From positions 1 through 37,049 of the forward strand of contig CAIWPS010000147.1 of NCBI GenBank assembly GCA_903914615.1: a stretch of DNA of 37,049 bases, written 5' to 3'. Origin of the DNA: an uncultured beta proteobacterium. GTDB taxonomy: Bacteria > Pseudomonadota > Gammaproteobacteria > Burkholderiales > Burkholderiaceae_C. Numbering within the stretch: position 1 is the first letter of the stretch; each line of letters begins with the position of its first letter. The notes beneath the pieces are model-generated. The model saw nothing but the letters and a program-made list of their open reading frames with translations. It did no database searches and was not told where the DNA came from. The position numbers and the translations under genes were made by a program. Shown piece by piece: positions 27,682 through 36,867 of the stretch.

Positions 27682-29966
27682 TACCTGACGGGCCTCGCGC
27701 CGCTGGAGAGTGCCGCCTCGCGGTTCGCCGTCTCGATGGCCTCACGGTTCGCCTGGCTGCGGCTCGCGGCCTCGGCGTCATCGTGTTCGGACACCAGCGC
27801 GTTGCGGACCTTCCTGTAGTCGGCCGAGCGGACGGGCAGGTCATACTCGAGGGGCTTGCCGGTGCGCGGGTCGATGATGGCCTCCGCGTGGTCGGTGTGC
27901 TCGTCGCGGTAGGTCATGGCGTAGGTGATGCCACCGCTGGGGGCGGTTTTCTCGTTTGGGGTGAGCACGATGCGCGACGGGTCCGGCTTGAACGTGACCG
28001 CCTTGCCGGCGATGGGATCCCAGCGCGTGAACGCGTCCGGATGCTGGGACAGCGTATCGGTGAGGTCGCGCTGCACGAGCTCGTGCGTGAGGATCGGGTG
28101 GCCCTTGTCGTCCTGGAACATCCGCTCCGGTGGGGTCGCGGAGTATTCCGGGAACCCGTTGAGCATGGTGACGCCCCACGTGCGGCCGATGTCGGCGGCC
28201 GCGTTGCGGCGCGCGGCCTCGAAGTCCTGGCCGTTGTTCTCCCAGCGGGCCCTGGCGTTTGCCTTGAACGCGGCGACCATGTCGACGGGTATCGTGGTCG
28301 GGTCCGGATGGCTGCCCTGCCACCAATGCTCGCGGTCGGCGATGAAGCGCGGGTCATCGCCGATCGCATCGGTGAGCGCGCGCAAGAGGGCCGAGTCGGA
28401 CCGGCCAAAGCTGCGGTTTGAATTCCACTGCTCCTCGAGGAGCTTCGCGTTGGGCTTCACGCGCGCCGCCTCGCCGCGGGCAATGTCCACCGCCTGGCCG
28501 GCGGGCATGCCGCCCTTCATCAGTTCCGTGACGCGGTCGGCCATGGTCGCGAGCCGCTTGTCGTCGTCCGCGTACTGCCAGGCCCACGGGGCGGAGTTGC
28601 GCAGGCGCACGACGGCGTCGGCGGCGGCCGCGACCTTGTTGGGGTCCGTCTCGCCGGTCAGGGTGGGTCGCACCCACTGGAGGGCCGACTCCGGAATCAT
28701 GCCCAGCCGGCGCGTCGCCTCGGCGGCCATGTTGGTGAACAGCGGCGTACCGGGGTCGGCGTGATTGGCGGCGGTAAACTCGTCAAACCATTGCTCGAGG
28801 GCCTTTTTCTGGTCCGGGTTCTTGGGGTCGAGCTTGTCGAGCCGGTCATAGGCGGCCTGCACGTCACCCACGCCAAAGACGCTGGGGTCCGGCTGGCGGG
28901 CGCGCAGGGTGCGATCGTACTCGCCGAGCAGGGTGCCCTTCGCGGCCGCGTCGATCGCGTTGGCGTCATACAGGGTGTTGACGTAGTCCGGCACGCGCGC
29001 GGAGGGGTTGCCGCTGGCGATTTCCCGGTGCAGGGCTGCGATCGTGTCCGCGTGGGTCTGCTGCGCCTCGGCGCGAATCTCGCCGAGCTTTTGCGTGGTG
29101 GCCTGGCGGATCTTGTCCTTGAGGTCATCGTCGAGCGGCAGCTTGTCGATGGCGCCGTAGGCGGTCTGTCCGGCTTCCGGTCCGCCGTCGCGGTAGCTCG
29201 AGGCGATGCCCTGCGCGAACAGGTCGACGGATTTGGCGGTGGCGTGCGTGAGCACGTCCGCGCGGCTCTGCGGGTCCGTGAGCTCCTGGAGGTACTTGGT
29301 CGTGACGGTCCCGCCGGGGCGGAGCTCGTCATAGACGCCCAGGGGGTCCTTGTCCGCCAGCCCGAGGGCTGCGTTGTGGCTGAGCGTGGTGACGGCCGCG
29401 CGCGCGCGGGCGAGTCGCTCCGCGGGGCTGCCACCCATGCCGTCGTTCTGCTGGAGCAGGGTGCCGGTGATCGACTCCTTGAGGTCCGGATTCGAGCGCA
29501 CCAGCGGCGCCTGCGTGCCGAGCGCGGTGTTGAAACTGTCGGTTCGAAACGCGCGCTTCTGCTCCGCCTCGTATTGCAGGGCCTGCGACTGGTAGGTGTA
29601 GTGCGACTGCTCGAGCGACTGGCGCACCATGGCCTGCGCGACGCCATTGCCCTTGGTGGCGTCGAGCAGTTCCTGCTCGCGCGCGGCGATCTTGGCCATG
29701 AGCGCGGGGGTGTAGCCGGACGGATCCCCCTGGAGCGAGTCCTGGACGTCCTGCTGGTCCTGCTGCACGCGCAGATGGAACGCGGCCAGCTGGTTGCCTG
29801 CGTAGGTCGCGGAGTCGGCCACCTGCTGCTTTTGCAGGGCATCGCCGAGGCCTTCCACGTTCTGGCCGATGCTGATGCCCGAGGCGGTCGGGACGGTCTT
29901 GCGCGGCAGGTCCGCCGGTGCGACCTCCGGGGTATAGATTTCCTCGCCGGGCATCCCGCGGGCCAT
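27681..29966 (-). CDS. Internal virion protein (gp15-like position)
   Basis: 761 aa from ATG 29966 (TGATG overlap); a GTG/ATG four codons upstream is possible. It is soluble, largely helical and Gln/Ala/Asp-rich, with no catalytic motif recognised (GISIGQNVEGLGDALQKQQV near the N-terminus; LRNSAPWAWQYADDDKRLAT centrally). Its place between the gp14-like gene and the giant protein matches the ejection-protein trio of T7-like podoviruses, where the middle protein helps form the trans-envelope channel. The assignment is mainly positional. Confidence 0.75.
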   Translation of the reverse strand: MARGMPGEEIYTPEVAPADLPRKTVPTASGISIGQNVEGLGDALQKQQVADSATYAGNQLAAFHLRVQQDQQDVQDSLQGDPSGYTPALMAKIAAREQELLDATKGNGVAQAMVRQSLEQSHYTYQSQALQYEAEQKRAFRTDSFNTALGTQAPLVRSNPDLKESITGTLLQQNDGMGGSPAERLARARAAVTTLSHNAALGLADKDPLGVYDELRPGGTVTTKYLQELTDPQSRADVLTHATAKSVDLFAQGIASSYRDGGPEAGQTAYGAIDKLPLDDDLKDKIRQATTQKLGEIRAEAQQTHADTIAALHREIASGNPSARVPDYVNTLYDANAIDAAAKGTLLGEYDRTLRARQPDPSVFGVGDVQAAYDRLDKLDPKNPDQKKALEQWFDEFTAANHADPGTPLFTNMAAEATRRLGMIPESALQWVRPTLTGETDPNKVAAAADAVVRLRNSAPWAWQYADDDKRLATMADRVTELMKGGMPAGQAVDIARGEAARVKPNAKLLEEQWNSNRSFGRSDSALLRALTDAIGDDPRFIADREHWWQGSHPDPTTIPVDMVAAFKANARARWENNGQDFEAARRNAAADIGRTWGVTMLNGFPEYSATPPERMFQDDKGHPILTHELVQRDLTDTLSQHPDAFTRWDPIAGKAVTFKPDPSRIVLTPNEKTAPSGGITYAMTYRDEHTDHAEAIIDPRTGKPLEYDLPVRSADYRKVRNALVSEHDDAEAASRSQANREAIETANREAALSSGARPVR

Positions 29967-30445
29967 CAGTTGCCCCAAGCGTAGGGGCTACCGCCACCGC
30001 CGCCAAACGGGTTGAGGCTCGAGTACGCGCCATTGGGCGCCGCGAGCAGGCGGCCAGCGGCGGTCATGTATCCCTGGTCGGCCTGCGTGCGCCCGGTCTG
30101 CGCGTCGATGCCGGCCTGCACGCCATAGCCGTAGCCGGCGAGCGCGCCCTTGTACCGGGTATTGAGGGCATCGAGCTCCTGGTTCTGCGCCGACTCGTCG
30201 AGCGCGCCGCCTGAGCTTCCGCCGTAGCCGGCGCCGGCGGCACCGAAGGCTGCGTACTGCCGGGCCAGGGCCTCGCGCGAATTGCGCCGCACCTGGACCT
30301 CGGACTGGTTCGCGTTGTCGATCGAGGCGGTCTGCTCGTTCTTCTGGAACTGCGCGTTTTCAGCGCTCGCGACGGCGCTGTCGTGGCCCTGCTTGACCGC
30401 GCCATAGGCGGCAATGATCGCGGAGGCAGCGGGTGCAAAGGCCAT
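29966..30445 (-). CDS. Internal virion protein, T7 gp14-like
   Basis: 159 aa. A hydrophobic N-terminal helix (ASAIIAAYGAVKQGHDSAVA) is followed by a Gln/Asn/Ala-rich helix (NEQTASIDNANQSEVQVRRN) and a Gly/Tyr-rich C-terminus (AAGAGYGGSSGGA; FGGGGGSPYAWGN). This is the usual composition of podovirus gp14-type internal virion proteins, which insert in the host outer membrane during DNA ejection. Gene order agrees. Confidence 0.75.
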   Translation of the reverse strand: MAFAPAASAIIAAYGAVKQGHDSAVASAENAQFQKNEQTASIDNANQSEVQVRRNSREALARQYAAFGAAGAGYGGSSGGALDESAQNQELDALNTRYKGALAGYGYGVQAGIDAQTGRTQADQGYMTAAGRLLAAPNGAYSSLNPFGGGGGSPYAWGN

Positions 30446-30448
30446 GCG

Positions 30449-30880
30449 TCACGTCCTCGCGTAGCGGTGATGCGTCTCACCCTGCGGACCGTAGCGGCGC
30501 GCGGGGCCCTCGTACTCGAAGCCGAGCAGGTTAAGCCACCGGCAGCCGGGGCCGAAGCCCTCGACGACGGTGGCCTCGATGCGCTGGTAGGGCTGCATGG
30601 CCAGGAAGCGGCGCAGGCCGCGGGTGATGGCCAGCATGTGCGGGCCGGCGCGATCGGACACCAGGCCCCAGAATTCCCCGTGCATTGGCGTCCGGCTCAC
30701 GATGCCCCCCACGATAATCACGCGCTCCGCGTCATCCCAGGCGGTCAGCGCGGGCCCTGGCGGCCGCGGAAGGCTGGCATAACTGCCGGGCACAAGCGAC
30801 ACCTCCGCGCGCTGCGCGGGCTGGACGCCCTGCGCGATGAGGAGGTCGACATGCCAGGGCTCGAACGGCGTGACGCGCAC
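30449..30880 (-). CDS. GNAT-fold, T7 gp13-like (DUF2833-type) protein
   Basis: 143 aa from GTG 30880 (TAGTG overlap; GGAG eight bases upstream). It reads as an acetyltransferase-like fold: ALTAWDDAERVIIVGGIVSR, HMLAITRGLRRFLAM, then RWLNLLGFEYEGPARRYGPQ, the 'G-...LGF' ending of GNAT proteins. Podoviruses encode such a protein between tail tube and internal virion genes (T7 gp13 position). Acetyltransferase activity is not implied. Confidence 0.75.
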   Translation of the reverse strand: MRVTPFEPWHVDLLIAQGVQPAQRAEVSLVPGSYASLPRPPGPALTAWDDAERVIIVGGIVSRTPMHGEFWGLVSDRAGPHMLAITRGLRRFLAMQPYQRIEATVVEGFGPGCRWLNLLGFEYEGPARRYGPQGETHHRYART

Positions 30881-33627
30881 TAGCGGGGCTCCTCGACTTC
30901 GTAGTTGGGGTAGAGGCCCACGACGGTCATCGGGAGCGGGTCATTCTGCTGGATGAGGATGTAGAAGTCCGTGGCGTCCTGGTCGGTCACGGGCGCGTGC
31001 GCGAAGTCGACGGGGAAGTCCCCGGACATGATCGGCGGCGGGCCGCCGAGCGCGGTGGCGGTGTCGTTGTAGCGGATGTAGTCCATGTAGGTCGGGGCCA
31101 GGGTCAGCTGCCCGAGCTCGTTGTAGTAGCCGCCGAGATTGACGAGGCCTGAGCTCAGCTGGCCAATCTGCCCGGAGCTCGAGTCCACGAGCCGGACGGT
31201 GACGACGCTGCCCTGCTTGCGCTTGCCCATGGCGGTGCCGACGTCGGCGCCACCCTCGAGGCGCATGGGCACCAGGTTGCCCTGGTAGGGGAGTCCGACG
31301 GTCACGGTCGTAAAGGCGCCGGTCAGGGTGATGATGCCACTGGCGGGGACGACCTGCTGCGGCTGGACGCCGCCATCGGCGAGGATGCCGACGGTGTAGC
31401 CGGCCAGGTAGCTCAAGCCCGTGATGGTCGTCGTGGTGGCACCCGCGGCTGGCGTGGCCACTGACTGCGCGGCGCAGTCCAGGTACCAGGCGGAGCTCTG
31501 GAGGTCGCCGCCATAGCCGGCCTGCGGGCCCTCGTAGTGCTTGGCCATGTACTCGACGGTGCGGGTGGTCACGCCATTGAGCGTGCGGCGCACGATGCAC
31601 CACAGTTCATCGCGCAGGCCATCGGGGCTGGGGACGACGGCGATGGATTCCACCGCGCCGTTGCCGCCGAGGTTGTGGCGGTTCCAGGCGGTGACGTTGT
31701 CCTCGCGGTTGAAGGTGTAGGACAGCAGCGTCCCGTCATTGCGCACGGCCCAGACCAGGGAGAACGGCTCCTGCTGGTAGGCCATGGCGATCACGCCGCC
31801 GAGCGTGATGTGGTAGGCATACTTTGACTGGTCGGTGCTGTCATAGCGGTTGAGGTAGAAGTTGTAGTCCATCGCCTGGAGCTTGCGCCCGGCGCGCTGC
31901 CAGTAGAGCACGGAGGTCCCGGCGAGCACGGGCTGGATGGCCCTGGACCGCCACTTGCTTTGCTGGAGGATGGCGATGTTGGCAGGCCCGAGCGGTGCGG
32001 TGGAGTAGGCCGCGGCATCCAGTCCGTACTCGCCACCCTGCGTGCCGATCAGGAGAATGATCGCCGGGCTGAGCCAGTTGATGCCTGAGGCATCCGAGCC
32101 GGACACGAGGTTATTGGTCGCGCTCGAGGTCACTACCTGGCCGAACTGGTCCGGCGCGTGGCTGGTGTACTGGCCCGGCACGGAACCCCAGACGTAGAGC
32201 TTGCCGGCCCAGAAAAGCCGATCCTTGAAGAACGCGCACGAGCGTGGCCACTCGGTGGTGTTCGACCACGCGCCCAACTGCCACTCATAGCTCGCGTTAC
32301 TGATGACCGTGCCGCCACTGGTGTAGGCGGTGAAGCTGGTGGAGTCGACACCGACGAGGGTCACGTTGGCCGCGCTGGTCGTCTGGTTCGTGTACGCGTT
32401 GTTGTTGAGCTGGGTCATGCCAACCACGCCGGTGACGAACAGCGGCTGCCCGGCGAGCGCGGTGTTGGCGCAGGTGATGACACAGGGGTTGGCCTGCGTG
32501 ATGTTGGTGATCGTCGCTTGTGAGCCCACGACGCCCGCGGGGAAGCGGCGCAGGACGTTGACGACGACCTGCGAGCTTGAGGTCACGCTCGTGATCTGGC
32601 CGACACCATAGGTCGAGTCGGTGTATAGCCAGATGATGTTGGTCGACAGCGGGCCATCCGGCGCGGAGCCCGCGGTATGCACGGGTGGCGTGGATCCGGT
32701 CGTACCGGAATTCAGGGCCAGGTAGTTGTTGCCCCCATTGCTGACGTACTGGCCAGCGGTGATGGCAATGTTCGTGTTCCAGCCGGGCACGTTGAAATTC
32801 TGCTGAGCGATGCGCAGCAGCCGGCCGACGTCGGTGGCCGCGAACGGCGTGCCGCCGAACGCGGTGACGGTCACGGCGGTTCCCTGCACGGCCGAGCAGG
32901 TGAGCGCGATGTTGCCATTGGGCATGACGGGCAGGCCTGGCGAGAACGGGCCATCCGTGGGTGCGTAGCGTGCGAGTTGCCAGTTCGGCGGGTTGTTCGC
33001 GTAGCGCGTCAGGGTGTAGGGCGGGTAGCCGGTGGCGGTGGTCGCGAACGCGGCGCCGCCGGCGATGTAGAGCACGTCACCGGACTGCACGAACTGGAGC
33101 GCGAACTGGCCATTGGCGTCGGTCAGGTCGCCGGCGATCCACGGCGAGGGGATCTCATAAATCGCCGTGGTCGCGCTGCCGTTGTAGGGCTGCATGGCGT
33201 ACCAGTACAGCGGCGAGACGTCCGGCTCGTGGTTGGTGTGGGCCAGGATGCAGTAATAGGTAATGCCCGCATACGTGACCTGGCTGCCGACGACGTAGGC
33301 GGTGCCCGAATTCCAGGCGGGGTTGCCCGTGGTGAGCAGCGGCCCGTGGTTGGTGTAGAAGCGCAGGTACTGGCTGCCGAATTCGATGATGAACGCTTGA
33401 GTCTGGGAGAACTCGAACGAGCGCAGCCACCCGCGCGTGCTCGAGGCCCTGGTCGGCTGCACGTAGGCAAAGCCGGGCCGGAACATCGCCGGGCCCTGCT
33501 TGAGACTGATGAAATTCTGCGAGACGTGGCACGCGTTGGCGTACTTCTCGACGTCGGTGCGGCCCTCGGTCTGGGGTGCCCATTCGCCTGCGTTGAAGGC
33601 AGCGACAGCCGGACTTGCGCGGCCCAT
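30880..33627 (-). CDS. Tail tubular protein B / nozzle (stabilisation protein)
   Basis: 915 aa. The start AAFNAGEWAPQTEGRTDVEK, then NACHVSQNFISLKQGPAMFR and SFEFSQTQAFIIEFGSQYLR, is the conserved N-terminal signature of podovirus nozzle proteins (T7 gp12-like family; 'G..S..L.GR.D..KY..G...L.N......G...RPG'). The rest is beta-rich. It builds the distal tail tube to which the spikes attach. ATG overlaps the upstream TAA (TAATG). Confidence 0.88.
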   Translation of the reverse strand: MGRASPAVAAFNAGEWAPQTEGRTDVEKYANACHVSQNFISLKQGPAMFRPGFAYVQPTRASSTRGWLRSFEFSQTQAFIIEFGSQYLRFYTNHGPLLTTGNPAWNSGTAYVVGSQVTYAGITYYCILAHTNHEPDVSPLYWYAMQPYNGSATTAIYEIPSPWIAGDLTDANGQFALQFVQSGDVLYIAGGAAFATTATGYPPYTLTRYANNPPNWQLARYAPTDGPFSPGLPVMPNGNIALTCSAVQGTAVTVTAFGGTPFAATDVGRLLRIAQQNFNVPGWNTNIAITAGQYVSNGGNNYLALNSGTTGSTPPVHTAGSAPDGPLSTNIIWLYTDSTYGVGQITSVTSSSQVVVNVLRRFPAGVVGSQATITNITQANPCVITCANTALAGQPLFVTGVVGMTQLNNNAYTNQTTSAANVTLVGVDSTSFTAYTSGGTVISNASYEWQLGAWSNTTEWPRSCAFFKDRLFWAGKLYVWGSVPGQYTSHAPDQFGQVVTSSATNNLVSGSDASGINWLSPAIILLIGTQGGEYGLDAAAYSTAPLGPANIAILQQSKWRSRAIQPVLAGTSVLYWQRAGRKLQAMDYNFYLNRYDSTDQSKYAYHITLGGVIAMAYQQEPFSLVWAVRNDGTLLSYTFNREDNVTAWNRHNLGGNGAVESIAVVPSPDGLRDELWCIVRRTLNGVTTRTVEYMAKHYEGPQAGYGGDLQSSAWYLDCAAQSVATPAAGATTTTITGLSYLAGYTVGILADGGVQPQQVVPASGIITLTGAFTTVTVGLPYQGNLVPMRLEGGADVGTAMGKRKQGSVVTVRLVDSSSGQIGQLSSGLVNLGGYYNELGQLTLAPTYMDYIRYNDTATALGGPPPIMSGDFPVDFAHAPVTDQDATDFYILIQQNDPLPMTVVGLYPNYEVEEPR

Positions 33628-34238
33628 TATTGGAGCCTTGACAGGATGAAGGTGTCATCCGCGAACGCGTCCGGCGGATTCTCGAGCGCGTTGGCGGCGG
33701 TGGCCTGGCTCATGGCCTCCTCGCGCCGGGCTTTGGCCAGCTGCTGTTTCGAGTCCGAGCCGGTGATCCGCTCGCACGCGGTGTAGGCGAGCTCGCACGC
33801 GAAGTAGACGACAAAGCGCGGATCGAACTGCGTGGGGTCCTGGCAGTCATAGACGTACTTCAACGCAAGCGGGCTGCCGTAGTCGCACAGGATGTTGCGG
33901 CCCTCGATGGAGTAGCCGGCATCGGTGGGGCCCATGCGGTAATCCGAGAGGTCCAGGCCTGGCCAGGTGTTGCCGGCCAGCAGCACCCGCAGGCAATCGG
34001 TGGGCATCGCGTACTGCGTGGTGAACGGGCCCGAGGTCGGTACCGTGGTCAGCGAGGGGAGCGATGCGCGCTTGACCGAGAACCGCCAGATGGCGCGCCC
34101 GGTCAGCAGCGATCGGCGGATGAGGTCGTACTCGACATTGAGCACGCGCGCCGCGTTTGAGTTGTCGGCCAGCGAGGCGATCGTGGGCTTTCCCAGGATT
34201 GACAGCGCCAGGTTGCAGACATCGACTTGACTGGCCAA
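33627..34238 (-). CDS. Tail tubular protein A / head-tail adaptor
   Basis: 203 aa starting at TTG 34238, justified by AGGAG five bases upstream and the conserved start (ASQVDVCNLALSILGKPTIA). The pattern 'IC..AL..LG...I.SL.D.S..A......Y...R..LL....W.FA..RA.L' is typical of podovirus tubular protein A/adaptor. RFVVYFACELAYTACERITG and a C-terminal helix KQQLAKARREEAMSQATAAN complete it. It joins portal to tail tube. Confidence 0.86.
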   Translation of the reverse strand: MASQVDVCNLALSILGKPTIASLADNSNAARVLNVEYDLIRRSLLTGRAIWRFSVKRASLPSLTTVPTSGPFTTQYAMPTDCLRVLLAGNTWPGLDLSDYRMGPTDAGYSIEGRNILCDYGSPLALKYVYDCQDPTQFDPRFVVYFACELAYTACERITGSDSKQQLAKARREEAMSQATAANALENPPDAFADDTFILSRLQ

Positions 34239-34271
34239 AGGAGCTCCTGGGCCCGTTGCCCTGGGGGCACT

Positions 34272-34619
34272 TTACGGCGGACCGATATAGGCCTTGAGGA
34301 ATACCCAGATCTTACCGGCTACCGATGGCGTGAACGTCCATGGCGCCAGCCAATTCAGGATCGGCGCCGGCGGCATCCAGAAATAATCGGCGGTCGTGCT
34401 GCCGGTTACGATCATGGTCTGCGCCGTGCCGGTGTTGTCGAACTGGCCGCCGATGGTCAGCGTCGGCGGACCTGCGGCGAACTGGATGTAGACGCCAAAC
34501 AGGCTGGTGTCTTGCGCGACGCCCGCGCTGGCGCCGATGACACCTGCCTTGCAATTCAGGAGCACGGTGCCCTGGAGCAGTGTGCCCTGGACGTTGTCGA
34601 TTGAGGTAAAGCCAGCCAT
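34272..34619 (-). CDS. Hypothetical virion-type beta-rich protein
   Basis: 115 aa, Gly/Thr/Val-rich and beta-like (TLLQGTVLLNCKAGVIGASA; PPTLTIGGQFDNTGTAQTMI), ending WVFLKAYIGPP. No family is recognised. It lies between head and tail genes, so a decoration or neck role is likely. No strong ribosome site precedes the ATG. Confidence 0.68.
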   Translation of the reverse strand: MAGFTSIDNVQGTLLQGTVLLNCKAGVIGASAGVAQDTSLFGVYIQFAAGPPTLTIGGQFDNTGTAQTMIVTGSTTADYFWMPPAPILNWLAPWTFTPSVAGKIWVFLKAYIGPP

Positions 34620-34622
34620 GGC

Positions 34623-34880
34623 TTACGGCTGCGGGATGTCGGACTGGCGGAGCAGGTACTGCTCGAGGATGCGCAGGCACTGGTGGATCTCGGCCGTTTT
34701 CTGCGCACGCTGGTTGCTGGGGTAGTTCACGTCGTAGACGCCCGTGGGGGGGCTTGCGACGTAGACCGCCGTGGTGTCATAGGTGAGCTCCACGGTGCCC
34801 GTGACGCAGGCGAGGCCCGCGGCTTCCGTGACCTGCTCGAGAGACTGGCCCGGACTGATGCTAAGGCGGATGGTCGACAT
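34623..34880 (-). CDS. Hypothetical protein in the head-tail region
   Basis: 85 aa. ATG at 34880 has AGGAG seven bases upstream. The N-terminal half is beta-like (TGTVELTYDTTAVYVA) and the C-terminal half is helical (QKTAEIHQCLRILEQYLLRQ). Not recognised. Confidence 0.7.
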   Translation of the reverse strand: MSTIRLSISPGQSLEQVTEAAGLACVTGTVELTYDTTAVYVASPPTGVYDVNYPSNQRAQKTAEIHQCLRILEQYLLRQSDIPQP

Positions 34881-34899
34881 TCACGAGCTCCTAAGGTCC

Positions 34900-34918
34900 G
34901 GGGGCCGCAGGCGCCCCC
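34900..34918 (-). terminator. GC-rich hairpin between head genes (attenuator or processing site)
   Basis: GGGGGC and GCCCCC form a perfect 6-bp stem with a 7-nt loop in the 54-bp gap after the 173-aa head protein gene. There is no U-run on either strand, so it is not a classical terminator. It may attenuate or stabilise the abundant capsid/decoration mRNA. Confidence 0.4.
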
Positions 34919-34934
34919 ATCCCTCCCCGGCTGA

Positions 34935-35456
34935 TTATTTGACGTAGGTGTACTGCGTCGCGATGTTGCCACCGGCGGTGCCGGGAGTGACCGCGGTCCA
35001 CACCAGGTGGTACTCCTTGAACGGATCGGCCGCGAGCCCGAGCAGTTCCCACACGCGCAGGTTGGTGTTGGCCGGCAGGCCACCCGCGGCGAGGATGCTG
35101 GGGTTATAGATGCTGGTCCAGACGTTGCGCGCCGTGGCGAAGGTCACGGCGTTGGCGAAGATCTGCGCCGCACCCGCGACCGGCACCGCGCCGCCGTCGA
35201 CGGTCTGGTAGTACACGCCCAGCTGGTAGCTCGTGCCGGCGGTGTTCGCATCGTTCTGGACCTGGATGTCCTCGATGCGCGCACCGCTGGGGATGAAGCC
35301 CACGCGATACGTCGAGTTTGCCGAGTCCGTCGCGCCCGTGGTGACGATGCCGTTGGCGACGATGTCGTTGGCTCCGGCGAAGTAGCCGGACGACAGCACG
35401 CGCGGCTGCGCCTCGTAGTTCGTGACGGTGACTGATTTTACGTTGACGACTGCCAT
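34935..35456 (-). CDS. Probable head decoration or accessory structural protein
   Basis: 173 aa directly downstream of the capsid gene. It is beta-rich with Thr/Asn/Ala-heavy sequence (SVTVTNYEAQPRVLSSGYFA; RVGFIPSGARIEDIQVQNDA; GTSYQLGVYYQTVDGGA), as in small virion proteins of related podoviruses. No catalytic motif. AGGA lies eight bases before the ATG. The specific role is inferred from position. Confidence 0.68.
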   Translation of the reverse strand: MAVVNVKSVTVTNYEAQPRVLSSGYFAGANDIVANGIVTTGATDSANSTYRVGFIPSGARIEDIQVQNDANTAGTSYQLGVYYQTVDGGAVPVAGAAQIFANAVTFATARNVWTSIYNPSILAAGGLPANTNLRVWELLGLAADPFKEYHLVWTAVTPGTAGGNIATQYTYVK

Positions 35457-35494
35457 GGTCGGTTTCCTTTAGTGGGGGCCGTTGGGCCGTCGCC

Positions 35495-36412
35495 TTACCG
35501 GGCCCAGATCTGCATGACACGGGCTTCCTCGAGCCGCGTGGCGCCTGCCGTCATGTAGACGTAGGCCTGCCACGGTTCGCTCTGGAGGTCGTGCCGCTGC
35601 GAGATGTTGGTCGTGATGTCGTTCCAGATGCCGAGGTGCATGCCTTCCTTCTGCCAGACAAACACCTTGGTCGACGTGCCGGACTGGTCATCCGTGCCGG
35701 TCTGGAGCCGCTCCGAACGCACGAACTCGATGCCGAGGAAGCGCTTGACGCGGCCCTCCTCGAGCACGGGCTGGTCGTTGAAGTCCTTGGAGACGACCTG
35801 CGCCTCGGCCATCAGGTTATCCAGCTGGCGGGCACCGGCGACGCACACGAGGCCCGTCGACGGGTCGCCTGGGTCCTCCTCCTCGTCCGAGTAGGCCTCG
35901 TTCTGCATGAGTACCAGCTTGGCCTGGCGGAGCTTGGCGACCGTGAGGCCCGTGGGGGCGGTGGCGCCCTGCTGCACGGACACGACGGCGCTGGCGGGCA
36001 GGTTCACGGCCGTGGCACCCGAGACACCAGTCTGCGCGGTACCGCCGAGCGCGTTGATGATGAGGTCGTCGTACTGACGCTTCGCGGCGTTGTGCGCGTT
36101 GCTGACGAACCGGCTCTTGGGGTCGATCAGCAGGCGCAGCTTGTCGAAGTTGTCGAACAGCTGCGGCAGGTCGTAGTCCGACGGATAGACCCAGCGGCGG
36201 TTGGTCGGTGCGTCGACGCGCTGCATCGGGCCATAGCGCTGCGTGACGGGCTGCATGGCGATCGCGCCGACCTGCTCAACGGGTGAGCCGGCCTGGCCGA
36301 CGTACTTGTCCTCGGTGACGAACTTGCGCAGGCGCGAGCTTTTCTGCTGGACGAGCTCGTTGAGAACCTTGGCGTACTGCTGGACGTAGAAGGTGACGAT
36401 ATTGGTTGACAC
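35495..36412 (-). CDS. Major capsid protein
   Basis: 305 aa starting at GTG 36412, with GGAGG five bases upstream. The layout is that of the Phage_capsid_2-type HK97-fold proteins of BPP-1-like podoviruses: an N-terminal helix (FYVQQYAKVLNELVQQKSSR), VGAIAMQPVTQRYGPMQRVD, NRRWVYPSDYDLPQLFDNFD, ANAAKRQYDDLII-type P-domain helix, and the C-terminal GIWNDITTNISQRHDL. It follows scaffold and a small gene and precedes decoration and tail genes. Confidence 0.9.
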   Translation of the reverse strand: MSTNIVTFYVQQYAKVLNELVQQKSSRLRKFVTEDKYVGQAGSPVEQVGAIAMQPVTQRYGPMQRVDAPTNRRWVYPSDYDLPQLFDNFDKLRLLIDPKSRFVSNAHNAAKRQYDDLIINALGGTAQTGVSGATAVNLPASAVVSVQQGATAPTGLTVAKLRQAKLVLMQNEAYSDEEEDPGDPSTGLVCVAGARQLDNLMAEAQVVSKDFNDQPVLEEGRVKRFLGIEFVRSERLQTGTDDQSGTSTKVFVWQKEGMHLGIWNDITTNISQRHDLQSEPWQAYVYMTAGATRLEEARVMQIWAR

Positions 36413-36612
36413 GGATGCCTCCGAAAAATTGGGCCGGGCGCAAGCGCGCTACGGGGAACTTTTCGAGGGCCGTGTCCTTTCGGGGGCCTTCTAAGCCGGG
36501 ACGCCGGCTCTATGCGGTGACTTTGCCACCTTCAGCGGGGGAGGGTCCCTCCGTGTCCGCGATCGGCGGGCAAGGCCCGCGACCCGGACGCTAGCGAAGG
36601 GACCGGGCACAA
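36413..36612 (-). promoter_or_regulatory. Hairpin-rich leader of the capsid gene
   Basis: This is the longest gene-free stretch (200 bp). It contains a perfect 6-bp stem with 3-nt loop (GCGGGC/GCCCGC, 36566-36580), a second 6-bp stem (AGCCGG/CCGGCT, 36494-36509), GGAGGGTCCCTCC at about 36540-36552, and a small GCGC element near 36437-36448. No run of T follows any stem, and no convincing sigma-70 promoter was found. It may separate capsid expression from upstream genes by processing, attenuation or an unrecognised promoter. Confidence 0.4.
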
Positions 36613-36852
36613 TCAAGGGGTGTTATCCGCCTCCGTGTGGCTGCGCGGGAGGGTCTCGGCCAGCGCCGCCGGGGCAGCGACCTCGGTGCCATCGGCGAAC
36701 GCGTAGAACCGGCCGACCTCATACGGGTGCGTGGCGTCCAGGGGCAGGCGGATTTCCAGGTGGCCACCGGGCAGGCCCGCCTGGTCAAGGCGGATGGTCT
36801 GGTGTTCCTGGTACTGGCTGATGACGGTGCACTCGGCTTGCGATAGGGACAT
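36613..36852 (-). CDS. Small hypothetical protein between scaffold and capsid
   Basis: 79 aa. ATG at 36852 follows GGAGAG, the same ribosome-site context (GGAGAGACCCATG) as the scaffold gene. Content is beta-like (EIRLPLDATHPYEVGRFYAF) with an acidic tail. Not recognised. It is probably a head-assembly accessory. Confidence 0.66.
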   Translation of the reverse strand: MSLSQAECTVISQYQEHQTIRLDQAGLPGGHLEIRLPLDATHPYEVGRFYAFADGTEVAAPAALAETLPRSHTEADNTP

Positions 36853-36867
36853 GGGTCTCTCCGTGGG

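Noticed and set aside
34900-34918. Classical intrinsic terminator after the decoration gene
   Set aside because: The stem is strong, but there is no downstream T-tract on either strand; it is reported only as a hairpin.
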